DNA from: Colocasia esculenta
Taxonomy: Eukaryota > Streptophyta > Magnoliopsida > Alismatales > Araceae
Reading direction: 5' to 3'
NCBI GenBank assembly: GCA_014218235.1
Contig: CM024758.1
Location: 103,143,698-103,207,697 of the forward strand
DNA: 64,000 bases
Positions within the stretch are counted from its first letter, which is position 1, and each line of letters starts with the position of its first letter. The notes below the pieces were generated by a model. The model was not told the origin of the DNA. It worked only from the letters and a program-made list of their open reading frames with translations, and made no database searches. Made by a program: the position numbers and the translations under genes. Shown piece after piece: positions 33,010 to 43,591 of this stretch.

Positions 33010-35019
33010 GAGAAAGTGGAGATCGGTGCAGATAGAACTCCGAGAGAAGAAGGTGACACGAGGAAGAAGAAGAACAGCGGGCCAAAAGCTTGTTCTGCGC
33101 CCTGGAGAAGAGGGTTTGGTGGAGAAGGAAGGAGGAGGGTGTTTTGGTAGTAGGGAAGGAAGGAAAGGGCATGGTTCCGTTTTAAAGAAGTTAGGAAGAA
33201 TTTGAAGGGCAGGGACCCACAAAATCTGGCCCTAAAGATGCCCCGTTGGGTTCCAAAAACAGGGCTTGCCGCCGGCTGTCGACAGATAAACAGTGTCCCT
33301 GTCGACAGCACTTGCAGAATTTTGCCAGTATGATTGTTTTGACAGATTTTGACTGGTCAATGAGCATTTAAGGTATAGAGAAGGTGTAAAATAGGCATAG
33401 ACACATTTTAAAACTATCATATCCACGAATATTAAGACGAGTGATACTCTTCAATGATTCAAACATAATACTCTAGGAGTCTCAAGTTGGAACATTAAGA
33501 AGACACTGTACCAAACCTGATGGAAATAAGATAACCCCTTTAAATAAGACTATTGCAAAAAGACATAGTTTCCTAGTGTTTTGATGATCTGATGGTTTAT
33601 GAAAAGAATGTCTACACGCGTAGGTAACCATAAACATCAAAGAACCTGTGATTAATCAACATGTGGAGGCTTCACAATATTTCAACTTTGAATAATTTGG
33701 TTTTTTTTTTATTGGGAAATGAATTGGGAAAAGTGGTAATTAGGATCACGGACACCATTTGACGTGAGGATAGACATGAGGAATGCCCATACCCCCAGTT
33801 ACTCAGTGGAAGTGACCTTCAGACCATTTTACAGAGATAATGAGTAAGCTTTTTGACGCGAAGACAGACATTTGTGATGCCTATGTCCCCGGTTACTCAG
33901 TACAACACAACATTGCTCTGCCTTTTTCCCTTGATTATTCTTGGTATACATTTGATGGTTTGAAATAGGTATCTTTTCGCCCAATTTTTTTTTTTATATT
34001 GAAAATCATGTCAAAGACTATTTATGGTTAACATACATTGCAAGACATAAAATTCAATGACCATGGGACCTATCAAGACACTTGAGAAAAATATTTTTCA
34101 CACGGATTATTCAAGTGAGTTAGATTAGACCCATTAGATTCATCCAATGTTCTCCGAATGATACAACCTAGACTCACACAAAAATGGTATGTCATAATCA
34201 TTATGATGAGACAATGGTTTTAAATATTATGTGGAGAAGACAGATTAAACATACGTAAATACCCAAATTGCACCTTACATCAAAGGATGAACATGCTCAT
34301 GAAGGATATTGACAAAGAATGAGGAATTGCTTGAAAATGTGTATCTGTCGACAGCTAAAGGGACCCTGTCGAAAGATGTACATCTGGAGATTTCTGGTTT
34401 CAGACTGAACATAGCTATCGACAGATAGATTTTTGGCTGTCGACAGAGGGGTTTTGATCATGTCGACAGAGGCACACAAGGTTCAAAATCTGGGTTCTGT
34501 GGAGGCATGTCTGTCGACAGAATGGATCAGTGTTGTCGAAAGGAGCTTGTACAAAATAGATTTAAGGCTAGTATGAGAGAAAAATTGGAACTCCATGCTA
34601 GGAAATGTAGGTATGTGAAATGTGAAGATTTTCCCCTCAAGATTCATTCATCTAACCTGAACTTCCTCCCCCCAAAGTGTGCTTGTGTAGACCCAAACAT
34701 TCAAGCAATTCAAATCAAGTTTTCACATGTAAACAAGCATTTGCACATGAGTTCATGAGAAAGTACAGATGAAAATAGAAATCCATGTTGTTGTAAACGT
34801 GAATGGGCAAATTGTAAAGAACCCATAGACCTCTTTGAAGTAAATGACCTTTAGATGCAACTGACTATGGATATGTGGCAGAGAATGTTTTCTCACGCAT
34901 AATGATAGTTTCCAAACAAGCATGACTTGTTCTTCCACATTTCACCATTTGATATACCCCATAACCATTACACATAAAGAGCATATACCCCAAAATTCGG
35001 TAAGGATTTCATTGCATTT
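33010..35019 (-). other. Non-coding spacer of D between RNase H and the third ORF
   Basis: About 2 kb with no recognisable protein. It holds CTGTCGACAG-type palindromes (33280-33310 and 34345-34545) and an imperfect duplication of a TAC(C)CCC(A/G)GTTACTCAGT block (33791-33808 and 33886-33902). Frames here are short and unsupported. Confidence 0.55.
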
Positions 35020-35625
35020 TGCACAATCCCAATTCTCTTCTCAGAGTAGTGAACCATTCCTTTCACAATGGTTTGGTGAAGATGTCAGCCAATTGTTGTT
35101 CGGTGGGTTTGAAACTAGCTCCAAGGACTTGTTGGCTACCTCATCTCTCAAGAAGTGATGTCTTATTTCTGTGTGTTTGGTCCTTGAGTGTTGAACTGGG
35201 TTCTTTGAGAGATTGATGGCACTAGTATTGTCACATAGGATAGGTGTGCATCCAATGTCAATGTTTTAGTCAGACAGTTGACTTTTTATCCACAACACTT
35301 GAGCCGCACAACTCCTTGCAGCAACATATTCTGCCCCTACAGTGGAGAGTGCAACCGAGTGTTGCTTCTTGGATGCCCACGAAACCATGCAACCACCAAG
35401 AAATTGGTAGTACCCACTAGTGTTCTTTCCATCAATTTTACATCCAGCATAGTTAGCATCAGAATACGATATCAAATCAAAGCTACTTCCTGCTGGATAC
35501 CAAAGACCCAAATCATACGTACCTGAGAGATATCTGAATATTCTCTTAGCTGCAACCAAATGACTTTTCTTTGGACTAGATTGATATCTAGCACAAAGGC
35601 AAACACTGAACTGTATATCCGGTCT

Positions 35626-35633
35626 ACTTGTAG
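35626..35633. repeat. 8-bp target duplication of the MITE (left), ACTTGTAG
   Basis: ACTTGTAG here and ACTTGCAG at 35985-35992 flank the MITE with one mismatch. Eight bases is the hAT-superfamily size. Confidence 0.85.
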
Positions 35634-35984
35634 TAGGGCTGCAAACGGGTCGGGTTCGGAACCGGAAATACAGATTTTGATTCTGATTCCGATAACCGAA
35701 ATATGATTCCGATTCTAATTCTGATAACATTACCGGAACCGAAATTCCGATAAGGTAAGGTGTTTACCATAATTTTTCCTTGAGTTTATGATAATTAATG
35801 GGAATAACCGATACCGATATCGATTCCGATTATTTTTTCAATTCCGATTCCGATTCTGATAACTATCAGAATATCTGATACCGATTTTGATAAGCTATCG
35901 GTATCATATTCCGAATCCAAAACCGATAATTTTTATCGGAATCGGGTCAGAATATCGAAATATCGGGTTCCGTTTACCACCCTA
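35634..35984. mobile_element. hAT-type MITE, 351 bp, in RNase H of D
   Basis: Terminal inverted repeats TAGGGCTGCAAACGG and, from the other end, TAGGGTGGTAAACGG match at 12 of 15 bases. The 8-bp duplication interrupts the D RNase H coding sequence. The interior is non-coding and built of GATTCCGAT / ACCGATA / ATCGGAAT words on both strands, so the element can fold extensively. It needs a transposase in trans. The hAT assignment rests on TIR type and TSD length. Confidence 0.85.
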
Positions 35985-36021
35985 ACTTGCAGTAAGATAA
36001 AAGAGTGAGCAATCATACCTC

Positions 36022-36026
36022 GGAGT
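36022..36026. repeat. Target site duplication of element F (left), GGAGT
   Basis: GGAGT here and GGAAT at 45072-45076 flank element F with one mismatch. Removing F and one copy rejoins the D pol frame. Confidence 0.75.
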
Positions 36027-37523
36027 TGTAAGGAAACGCACAGAGCGCAGCGGAAACGCGATTTCCACAGATAGATATCGTTGCCGGTGGTCGGATCGAA
36101 CAAAAACGGAGAAACCCGCGCACAGGGAGATCCAATCTGTACCTTTGCGGGGTTGCGAAACTCCCGAATCCGGGGAGGAGGTGGCGCAGGAGGCGCCGGT
36201 GCTTCAAGCCGTTCAAATGTCCGGCCTCTAGACGTATCCACGCGAGCTCCGGACGCAGACGGGATCTCCTCGTTCTCCACGCATCTCCCGGATCTCAGCT
36301 CCACCATGTACCAGAGAGAGGAAGAGAAGGGGGGGGCGCCCAGGGAGTGAGAGAGGAGGGGGCGACCAGGAGAGAGAGCCTGGAGCTTGGCCAGGGTTTA
36401 ACTCTCCACATAAATATATAGACCCTACGGTTTTTCACAAAACCCAGTTAATGTCTATATCGGTCATCTTGCACAGTCTGCTCGGAACTCTATTGCATGT
36501 GACCCTCTAGGCCCAAGTGCTAGTCCAGTTTTCAGCCCATTAAGCCCAATAACTCTTTATTGACTTATTGCAATTAATTAATATCTCATATTAATTAATT
36601 ACATAGTCAATTATCGTCTCACGATAAATGACCGGGCTTCCAATCAAGTTGGGTGCCAAGCAACACCACTTGATCCTGGAAAGCATTGGGGTTCAGCAAC
36701 CCATTCAAGAACCTTTGTATCATCAGTTACCACGTGACTATAATCCTTCGCTCGTACAATGCTCTCGAGTGCACTTAGGGTATGGTCAACTGTCAAACCC
36801 TAATGTGTGTACTCACTGGTTTAGATGCCGCATAACAATATCAGAAAACTCCTTTTCTGATAAGTAGTCTTGCCCTGGCCAGAGACTATCATGCATCCTT
36901 CCGTAGAGCATTCACTCTCCTATTACCTAGAGCGAGCGATCCCATATTGACCACACAATCACCTTCGAAGGTATTCCGCTAGATCCGAACACTTAACTGA
37001 TTAAGACCTCATGGCTAGAGATCTATAAGTCAAGGTCAAAACCCAGAAGTCCACCAACAAGGTGTCCTTGGTGTCTCAGGTCTAAGGACCAATCATGCCA
37101 CTGTGACAATGAATCTAGCTGGTTGACAGTTAGGTACATTACCATCCAGCGATTCATAACGGATCAGTTCAGTGAACTCATTCTCTAATGAGCACCTACA
37201 GATTCACCTTAGTGTCCCCACACAAGTGACTATGAGACCAGCCACCCTCATCATATGAGCAGGTGCAACCTGTACTACCTAACCGAATATCCGATGTCCT
37301 TCTCGGATATCCTCCGACTAGGAACAATTAAGAATATACGTTTAAAGGATATTAATCTCATTGTTATGATCTCATCATAATTAATATCCATTGCGCATAT
37401 TCATGGACTTCATAATGAAACGATAAACGAATTACACATAACGAATATAAAAGCCTTATTATTATTATCAAGGAACAAGATTGTACAAGTTATGATTGGC
37501 TTGAGGACATCCATAACTAACCA
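36027..37523 (-). repeat. 3' LTR of element F (1,497 bp)
   Basis: On + it begins TGTAAGGAAACGC and ends CCATAACTAACCA, matching 43592-45071 with scattered substitutions and small indels. Minus-sense TGG versus TGT at the LTR start differs between copies. Confidence 0.93.
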
Positions 37524-37533
37524 TCTCCCTTGG
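37524..37533 (-). promoter_or_regulatory. Polypurine tract of element F
   Basis: Minus-strand CCAAGGGAGA directly before the 3' LTR start. Confidence 0.7.
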
Positions 37534-37764
37534 ACTAAAGCCAATCACCTTTAAGCCTTAACCCATGGACTCAAGGTGGCACTCAAACACAATTTGAGAC
37601 AGAGGCTTCGTCAATGGATCTGCAATGTTGTCGACTGAAGGAACTCTTTCCACCAGTACATCTCCTCTAGTGATTATCTCCCTGATCAGGTGAATCGCCT
37701 CAGAATGTGCTTCGACTTCTGATGAGACCGCGGCTCTTTCGCTTGCGCAATGGCCCCATTGTTG

Positions 37765-39074
37765 TCACACAGCATGGGATTGGATCAGAGTCACCTGGCA
37801 CCACACAAGGTCGGTGATGAACTTCTTCATCCACACTGCCTCCTTGGCGGCTTCAGCTGCAGCAATGTACTCAGCTTCTGTTGTCGAGTCTGCAGTGGTT
37901 TCTTGCTTGGAACTCTTCCAGCTCACTGCACCCCCATTCAAAGTGAACACAAACCCAGATGTAGACTTGCTATCATCTGGGTCTGATTGGAAACTCGAGT
38001 CAGTATATGCCCGAAGTTTCAAGTCCCCTCCTCCATAGACCAGAAATATATCCTTAGTCCTTCTCAAGTACTTAAGGATACATTTCACAGCCATCCAGTG
38101 TGTTTCACCTGGATTTGCCTGATATCTGCTCGTAACACTTAGAGCAAATGCCACATCAGGCCTTGTACATAGCATGGCATACATGATAGACCCTATAGCC
38201 GAGGCATAGGGGACTCTATCCATGGCTGCCCTCTCTTCAGGAGTCTTAGGAGACTGCTCCTTAGAGAGAATAATCCCATGTCTCATAGGTATGAGACCTC
38301 TCTTGGAATTTCCATGCCAAACCTTTTGACAATGTATCTATGTACATGGATTGGGTCAAGCCAAGCATCCTCTTAGATCTATCTCTATAGATACGTATTC
38401 CTAATACGTAGGATGCTTCTCCCAAATCCTTCATGGAGAAGTTCTTTGACAACCAAACCTTTACTGATGATAGCATCCCTACATCATTCCCAATGAGTAA
38501 GATGTCATCAACGTAAAGTATGAGAAAAGTGATAGCACTCCCACTGATTTTCTTATACACACATGGTTCATCTTCATTCTTAATGAAGTCATAAGATTTG
38601 ATAGCCTCATCAAACCTTATGTTCCAACTACGAGAAGCTTGCTTCAATCCATAGATGGACCTTTGAAGCTTGCATACTTTGTCTGGACACTCTTTGGATG
38701 TAAAACCCTCAGGTGTATCATATACACTTCCTCCTCAATGTTTCCATTAAGGAAAGCAGTTTTACATCCATCTGCCAGATCTCGTAATCAAAGTATGCAG
38801 CAATGGCAAGAAGAATTCTTATCGACTTTATCATAGCAACTGGTGAGAAAGTTTCGTCATAGTCAATTCCTTGCCTTTGACGATACCCCTTTGCCACCAA
38901 CCTTGCCTTATAAGTGTCGATCTGTCCATATGCACCGATCTTTCTCTTAAAGATCCACTTGCACCCAATAGGTACAATACCTTCGGGCAAGTCTACCAAA
39001 TTCCAAACTTGGTTGGTGTACATGGACTGCATCTCAGAATTCATGGCATCTCGCCATCCCCTGACTAAGGACAA
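37765..39074 (-). pseudogene. pol: RT and RNase H of element F
   Basis: RT N-terminal half at 39074-38718 (GWRDAMNSEMQSMY, GCKWIFKRKIG, ARLVAKGYRQRQGIDYDETFSPVA). A frameshift follows in the region after QMDVK. RT C-terminal half at 38647-38261, with YVDD at 38504-38515 (+ strand GTCATCAACGTA). RNase H at 38286-37765 has AYTDSSFQSD, STSGFVFTLNGGAVSW and TTEAEYIAA. The two RT halves are in different frames, so the enzyme is broken although the catalytic motifs remain. Confidence 0.9.
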
Positions 39075-40240
39075 TCAACAGCCTCTTGGTAGGTCTTGGG
39101 ATCATCATCCTCATCATAAGACATGCCTTCACTGATATGTCCAACATATCTTTCAGGCTGTCTAGGTACTCTACCAGACCTACGCTGAATGTGTGTAAAT
39201 TCCTGAACAGGTTCCGGAACCGATGTTTCACCTGGTGGACTTTGCACGATTGTGGATCTAGAACCTCTTCTAGATCTACTTTACTCCCACTGTCCTCTTG
39301 GGTAAGGTACTCCTCTTCCAAGAAGACAGCTCTCCTGGCGACAAACACTCTTTGTTCACCAGGATGGTAAAAGTAGTACCCAAACGTTTCTTTTGGGTAT
39401 CCAACAAACCTGCACTTATCGGTTCTGGATTCCAGTTTATCTAGGTCATGTCTCCTCACGTGGGCAGACAGCCCCAGATTTTAACATGTTTAAAATCAGG
39501 CTTTCTATCCTTCCATATCTCATATGGAGTGGAAGACACAGATTTACTGGGAACCCTGTTCAGCAGATATGCGCTGACTCTAGCGCATATCCCCATAAGG
39601 AAACTGGTAACTATGAACGGCTCATCATGGATCGCACCATGTCCAACAAGGTACGATTTCTCCTTTCCGATACACCATTCATTTGTGGTGTATAGGGAGT
39701 CCATTGAGAAAGGATATCATTGTCCTTTAAGAATTGTGTGAACTCTGTACTTAAGTATTCACTTCCTCGGTCTGACCGTAGGATTTTAATACTCTTTCCA
39801 GTTTGTTTGTCAACTTCATTCTTAAATTCTTGGAATTTCCCAAAGGCTTCAGATTTGTACTTCATTAAGTAAACAATTCGAACCTTGAGTAGTCATCCGT
39901 GAATGTAATGAAGTATGAGTAGCCACCATTGGCTTGGGTAGACATTGGACCACATACATCCGAATGTATTAGTTCCAATATGTCCTTGGCCCTATCTCCA
40001 TGTCCACTAAATGGAGATTGGTCAACTTACCCATTAAATAGGATTCACAAGTTGCATATGATTCATAATCAAATGGATCTAAGTATCCATTCTTATGCAA
40101 CTTTTGAAGCCTATTCTCGCCAATGTGACCAAGCCTACAATGCCATAAGTAGGCAGTGTTCACACTATTCTTACTTCTCTTAGGAAACATCAACATGGAG
40201 ATTTTCATAAGAGACATCAAGCAGATACAAACCATTCACC
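39034..40240 (-). pseudogene. pol: Integrase of element F
   Basis: Zinc domain LWHCRLGHIGENRLQKLHKNG at about 40165-40100, then ATCESYLMGK, where the second cysteine of the CxxC pair is replaced by tyrosine. The core includes KILRSDRGSEYLSTEF and NGVSERRNRTLLDMVRSM (39865-39611), then the C-terminal TPYEIWKDRKPDFKHVKIWGC, CRFVGYPKETFGYYFYHP and VFVARRAVFLEEEY. There are several frame changes and no complete DDE domain in one frame. Confidence 0.85.
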
Positions 40241-40256
40241 AAACTTGCTAAAGCAA

Positions 40257-40595
40257 CTAGTTTATTCTTAAATAAACTGAACAACTATTGTTCTCAATGG
40301 TAAACATGTATCCAATTCTGTCTAAACAAGAAACAGAAATAATGTTCTTAATGATACTAGGCACATAGTAGCAATCATCTAATAAAATCAAATCTCCAGA
40401 AGGTAACTTGAGCTTCACTGTCCCCACAGTGTGTGCACCAACACTTGTGCCGTTTCCAAGCCTCAAGTTCACCTCGCCCTTGCTCAGCTTCCTTCTACTT
40501 GTCAGCACCTGCACATCATTGCAGATATGAGAAGCACATCCAGTGTCTAAAACCCAAGATGTAGAATCTCTAATAGACAAGTGAAGATCTATCAT
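40257..40595 (-). pseudogene. pol: Aspartic protease of element F
   Basis: Minus frame with WVLDTGCASHICND; the DTG active site is at 40539-40547 on the + strand. The downstream LRLGNGTSVGAHTVGTVKLKLP and ISVSCLDRIGYMFTIENN segments are typical of the copia protease region. This piece is intact over ~110 residues but lies between broken gag and integrase. Confidence 0.88.
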
Positions 40596-40619
40596 ATAGA
40601 TACCTGAAGCTTCGCCAAG

Positions 40620-41424
40620 CTTCTGCTTCTCCTGAGCCTCATTGCAGATAGTCCTTGCAATTTCTTTTCCAGTGCCCCTTTTTCTTGCAGTGGAAGCACT
40701 CGCCCTTTCTTCTCCTTTGCTTATGTCCTTTTTTGTTTCTGCTTAGACTTTTCTTTGCATTGCTTTTCTTAAAGGCTTGCCCTGCTCTCCTCTTCTGTTG
40801 GACTTTCCAACCATGAGAACAGTGGGCTTTTCCTTCTTAAGGTTGCCCTCAGCAGTCTTCAGCATGTTGAGCATCTCAGCTAAACTCACCTCAATCTTGT
40901 TCATTGTGAAGTTCACAATGAACTGGGAAAATGAATCTGAAGTGACTGGAGAATGAGGTCCGTGCTCAGTTCCTTGTCAAGAGGAAAACCAAGCCCCTCG
41001 AGCCTCTCAATCCACTCTATCCTCAGCACATGAGTCTGTACTGAAGACCCCTCTGCCATGCGAGCTCTGAACAGGGCCTTGGATATCTCATATCTCTCTA
41101 CACCCTGCTCTGCTCTTCAAAGAGCTCCTGCAAGTGCTGCATGATGGATCTAGCATCCATGTTCTCATGCTGCCTTGCAACTCATTGCTCATTGAGGCAA
41201 GCATGTAGCATTGGGCCAGAGTGGAATCCTCCTTCCACTTCGCAAATCAAGCTTTCCCCTTCAGGTGCATCAAGGGGTGGTTCAGCTGGGATCTCACCCT
41301 CCAGGACATAGGCAATGCGCTCAGACCTGAGGACAATCTTCAAGTTTCTGAGCCAATCCGAGTAGTTCGGGCCTGTCAATCTGTTGGCATCCAGTATGCC
41401 ACGGAGTGGGTTACCTGACGACAT
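40620..41424 (-). pseudogene. gag: Gag of element F
   Basis: Minus ATG at 41424 with MSSGNPLRGILDANRLTGPN and YSDWLRNLKIVLRSERIAYVLEG, the standard N-terminus of plant copia Gag (DUF4219/UBN2 type). A stop occurs after ~80 codons. Further pieces (MDARSIMQHLQELFEEQ, then a Lys/Arg-rich stretch near 40750-40660) follow in other frames. No clear zinc knuckle remains. Confidence 0.8.
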
Positions 41425-41529
41425 TTTTGCCTATAAAGGAAATGTAAACACATTTGCAGATGTTCATAATAATAATTAAATCTAGATTAGGACTTTAATC
41501 AAGATTAGCTCCCACTATTTTCCGACAGA

Positions 41530-41943
41530 CTGTATAACCCTCAGATATACAGAATGGGAGACTCTGACGGTCTCCTAGTGGGGATCGGAATCTTACAGAC
41601 TCATAGCATGATCTTGTGGATAGCACAACAAACCACACTATGATCTGAAAGCGGTCAACTCTTGACACTTGCAACTCTTGCAATATCCGATCTTATTTGG
41701 CCCCTGAATTTTAATGACCTTGTGGATAGCACAACAAGTCATTAAATCCAGTCTAAGCAGTACCATCATTACGTAACGAGCATAGATTTGGATGTACCCT
41801 TGTGGATAGCACAACAAAGCTACACCGGTCCTCTATCCCGTTTAAGACATCACTATGCCATAGTTTTAGTCTGTCATCAAATTTGGCAAGCCTTGTGGAT
41901 AGCACAACAAACTTGCCCGATCTAATGGCAATCCTAAAACTAT
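41530..41943 (-). repeat. Hairpin array in the 5' leader of F with a constant 19-nt loop
   Basis: Given on the + strand. Hairpins CTGTATA/TATACAG (41530-41552) and GGAGAC/GTCTCC (41557-41575) are followed by four that all enclose CTTGTGGATAGCACAACAA: TCATAG/CTATGA (41601-41643), TTTAATGAC/GTCATTAAA (41710-41746), GG(A)TGTA/TACACC (41790-41826, one bulge) and GGCAAG/CTTGCC (41885-41917). The last is enclosed by ATAGTTTTAG/CTAAAACTAT (41860-41943). The constant loop contains its own stem TTGTG/CACAA around GATAG. The array ends ~105 bases before the gag ATG on the RNA strand. Confidence 0.85.
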
Positions 41944-41999
41944 AATGATGGAGGCCCACGTAATTCATTCTAATGATTACGCTACGGCTTAAAATTTAA

Positions 42000-42940
42000 A
42001 CAAGGAGGGATTTTGATATATTTTATCTTGGTCTCTATATCTGCGTGCTATTGATATATAGAATTTGGAATATCATATTTTAATTAATATATCATAGCAC
42101 ATTCCACATATATCATATATATGAAGAAAACGATGGATGATCATGGACTTTAACCTAGAGTGGCATTACCAGAGCCAGTTGGTAATCCACAAACACGGTG
42201 AATAATGGCAGCCCCGCATCGAATGCATTTGCTTGATGTAACTCCATCTCCATGAAGGTCCTGCATGGTATTCTCCTCCATCTCCGCCAATCCGCTTCTT
42301 ATAATTACAAGTAAATTTAAATTGGGCTCGCAGGCCCATAAATGTACATCAGATAATAATAAGAAACCTTGAACAAGTCAAGGGGAGTACATAACAGGAG
42401 GGAGATAGAATGTACAACCCGGATTTAATAGAGGGAGAGAGGGAGGCACGCAGTCCTCATAAATTACATCACATGCCATTAACCATAAACATCATCACAT
42501 GACATCTAATTCCATGATCATCCATCCACACATCAACACATCACATGCATCAATAAGCAATCATCACATAATTACTTCTGAAATAACTTTTATTTCAAAT
42601 ATAATAATTATATTTTGAAAACCATTTAACTAAACAATTTAGCTAACATGGATAACATCTAATCAACATTAGATAAACGTCATTCACCGTTACTGCATGA
42701 ATCTGCCAAAATACAGTTATTATTTCACAAGAATCACATTCTTAATTAATTAACATGCTTTAATTAGATGGTAGGAAATAACTAAAACAATTTTAGATTT
42801 TCCTTAAAATAATTAACCAATGGGTCATACATATGAAAAATAATTTACAAAGAGTTAAAACATTTTTAAACTCTTAAAAACATTTTTCATAATTTTCTGG
42901 GATTTTAAACCATTAAATGATTTTAAACAATTAAAAACTT
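42000..42940 (-). other. AT-rich middle of the F leader
   Basis: No ORF or repeat of note. Mostly A/T with ACATCA-rich sequence (42470-42560). It is part of the long untranslated leader between the primer-binding site and gag. Confidence 0.5.
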
Positions 42941-42952
42941 ACAATGGAAAAA

Positions 42953-43300
42953 GGGGGTGGGGGGGGGGGGGGGGGGGGGGAGGGGGGGGGGGGGGTGGGG
43001 GGGGGGGGGGGGGCCGGGGTGTGGGGGGGGGGATGGGCGGACCGGATCCGCCGCCGGCCCGGGACCCCCGGACGCGGGTCCGCCCGCGACTTACCCGCGG
43101 GCGGACCCGCGCGCGGGTCACCCCCGCCGCCCGCTGGGCCCGCGGCGGCTGGGGAAACCCTAGCCGCCGCCCCCCACCGGCGCAGCGCCGGTGGCGCGGC
43201 CCTGCCGCCCCCGCCGCGCCGCCTCCGGCGGCCGCGGACGGCGCCGGCGGTGCCGGAAGCCGCCGCCCTCCGCCCCTACCAACCCAAAAACCCCCCGAAA
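42953..43300. repeat. G-homopolymer tract and GC-rich island in the F leader
   Basis: About 75 bases of almost pure G (42953-43031 on +; C on the RNA strand), then ~240 bases of very GC-rich DNA with CpG-dense inverted repeats, for example GCGGGTCCGCCCGCG facing CCGCGGGCGGACCCGC (about 43073-43113). Long frames on both strands are composition artefacts. The homopolymer length is likely unreliable in the assembly. Confidence 0.8.
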
Positions 43301-43578
43301 ACCCCAAAATCAAAAACGCCCCCTTATCTTGGACTGTCCAAGATGCATGGCGGCGGCTGGTTGCAAGGGTCGTGTGGCCTCTACAGAGGGCAAACAACGC
43401 CACAAGAGTTCTTCGGAAGCCCTTGGTACCAGGAATGATTTCCATGTACCAAACAAAGTGCACATCTCATGTGCGACCCAAGAGCGAAGTAAAATTGGTG
43501 ATTCATGCATAACGCGAACCGACAAAAAACGCATGAAATGACGATCATACGACGCCGACCGACCGGGCCAGCAACCTA

Positions 43579-43590
43579 GCTCTGATACCA
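43579..43590 (-). promoter_or_regulatory. Primer-binding site of element F
   Basis: Minus-strand TGGTATCAGAGC, one base from the 5' LTR end at 43592; it matches the initiator Met tRNA 3' end. Confidence 0.93.
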
Positions 43591-43591
43591 C

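Larger units (their letters stand above)
35020..36026 (-). pseudogene. pol: RNase H part of D pol, split by a MITE
   Basis: Minus-strand RNase H: the start (RGMI and SLLYL type) lies just inside 36026, then the MITE (35634-35984), then RPDIQFSVCLCARYQSSPKKS, YSDANYAGCKIDGKNTSGYY and GAEYVAARSCAAQ down to about 35266, with weaker matches to about 35020. The RT part of the same pol resumes at 45077 beyond element F. It is broken by two insertions, so inactive. Confidence 0.85.

Noticed and set aside
41495..41968. Minus frames with repeated VVLSTR peptide
   Set aside because: They are the constant hairpin loop of the F leader read as codons; frames are short, start independently and lie before the gag ATG.
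42939..43541. Gly- and Pro-rich frames up to 174 codons on both strands
   Set aside because: Consequence of the G-homopolymer and GC-rich island; no domain.
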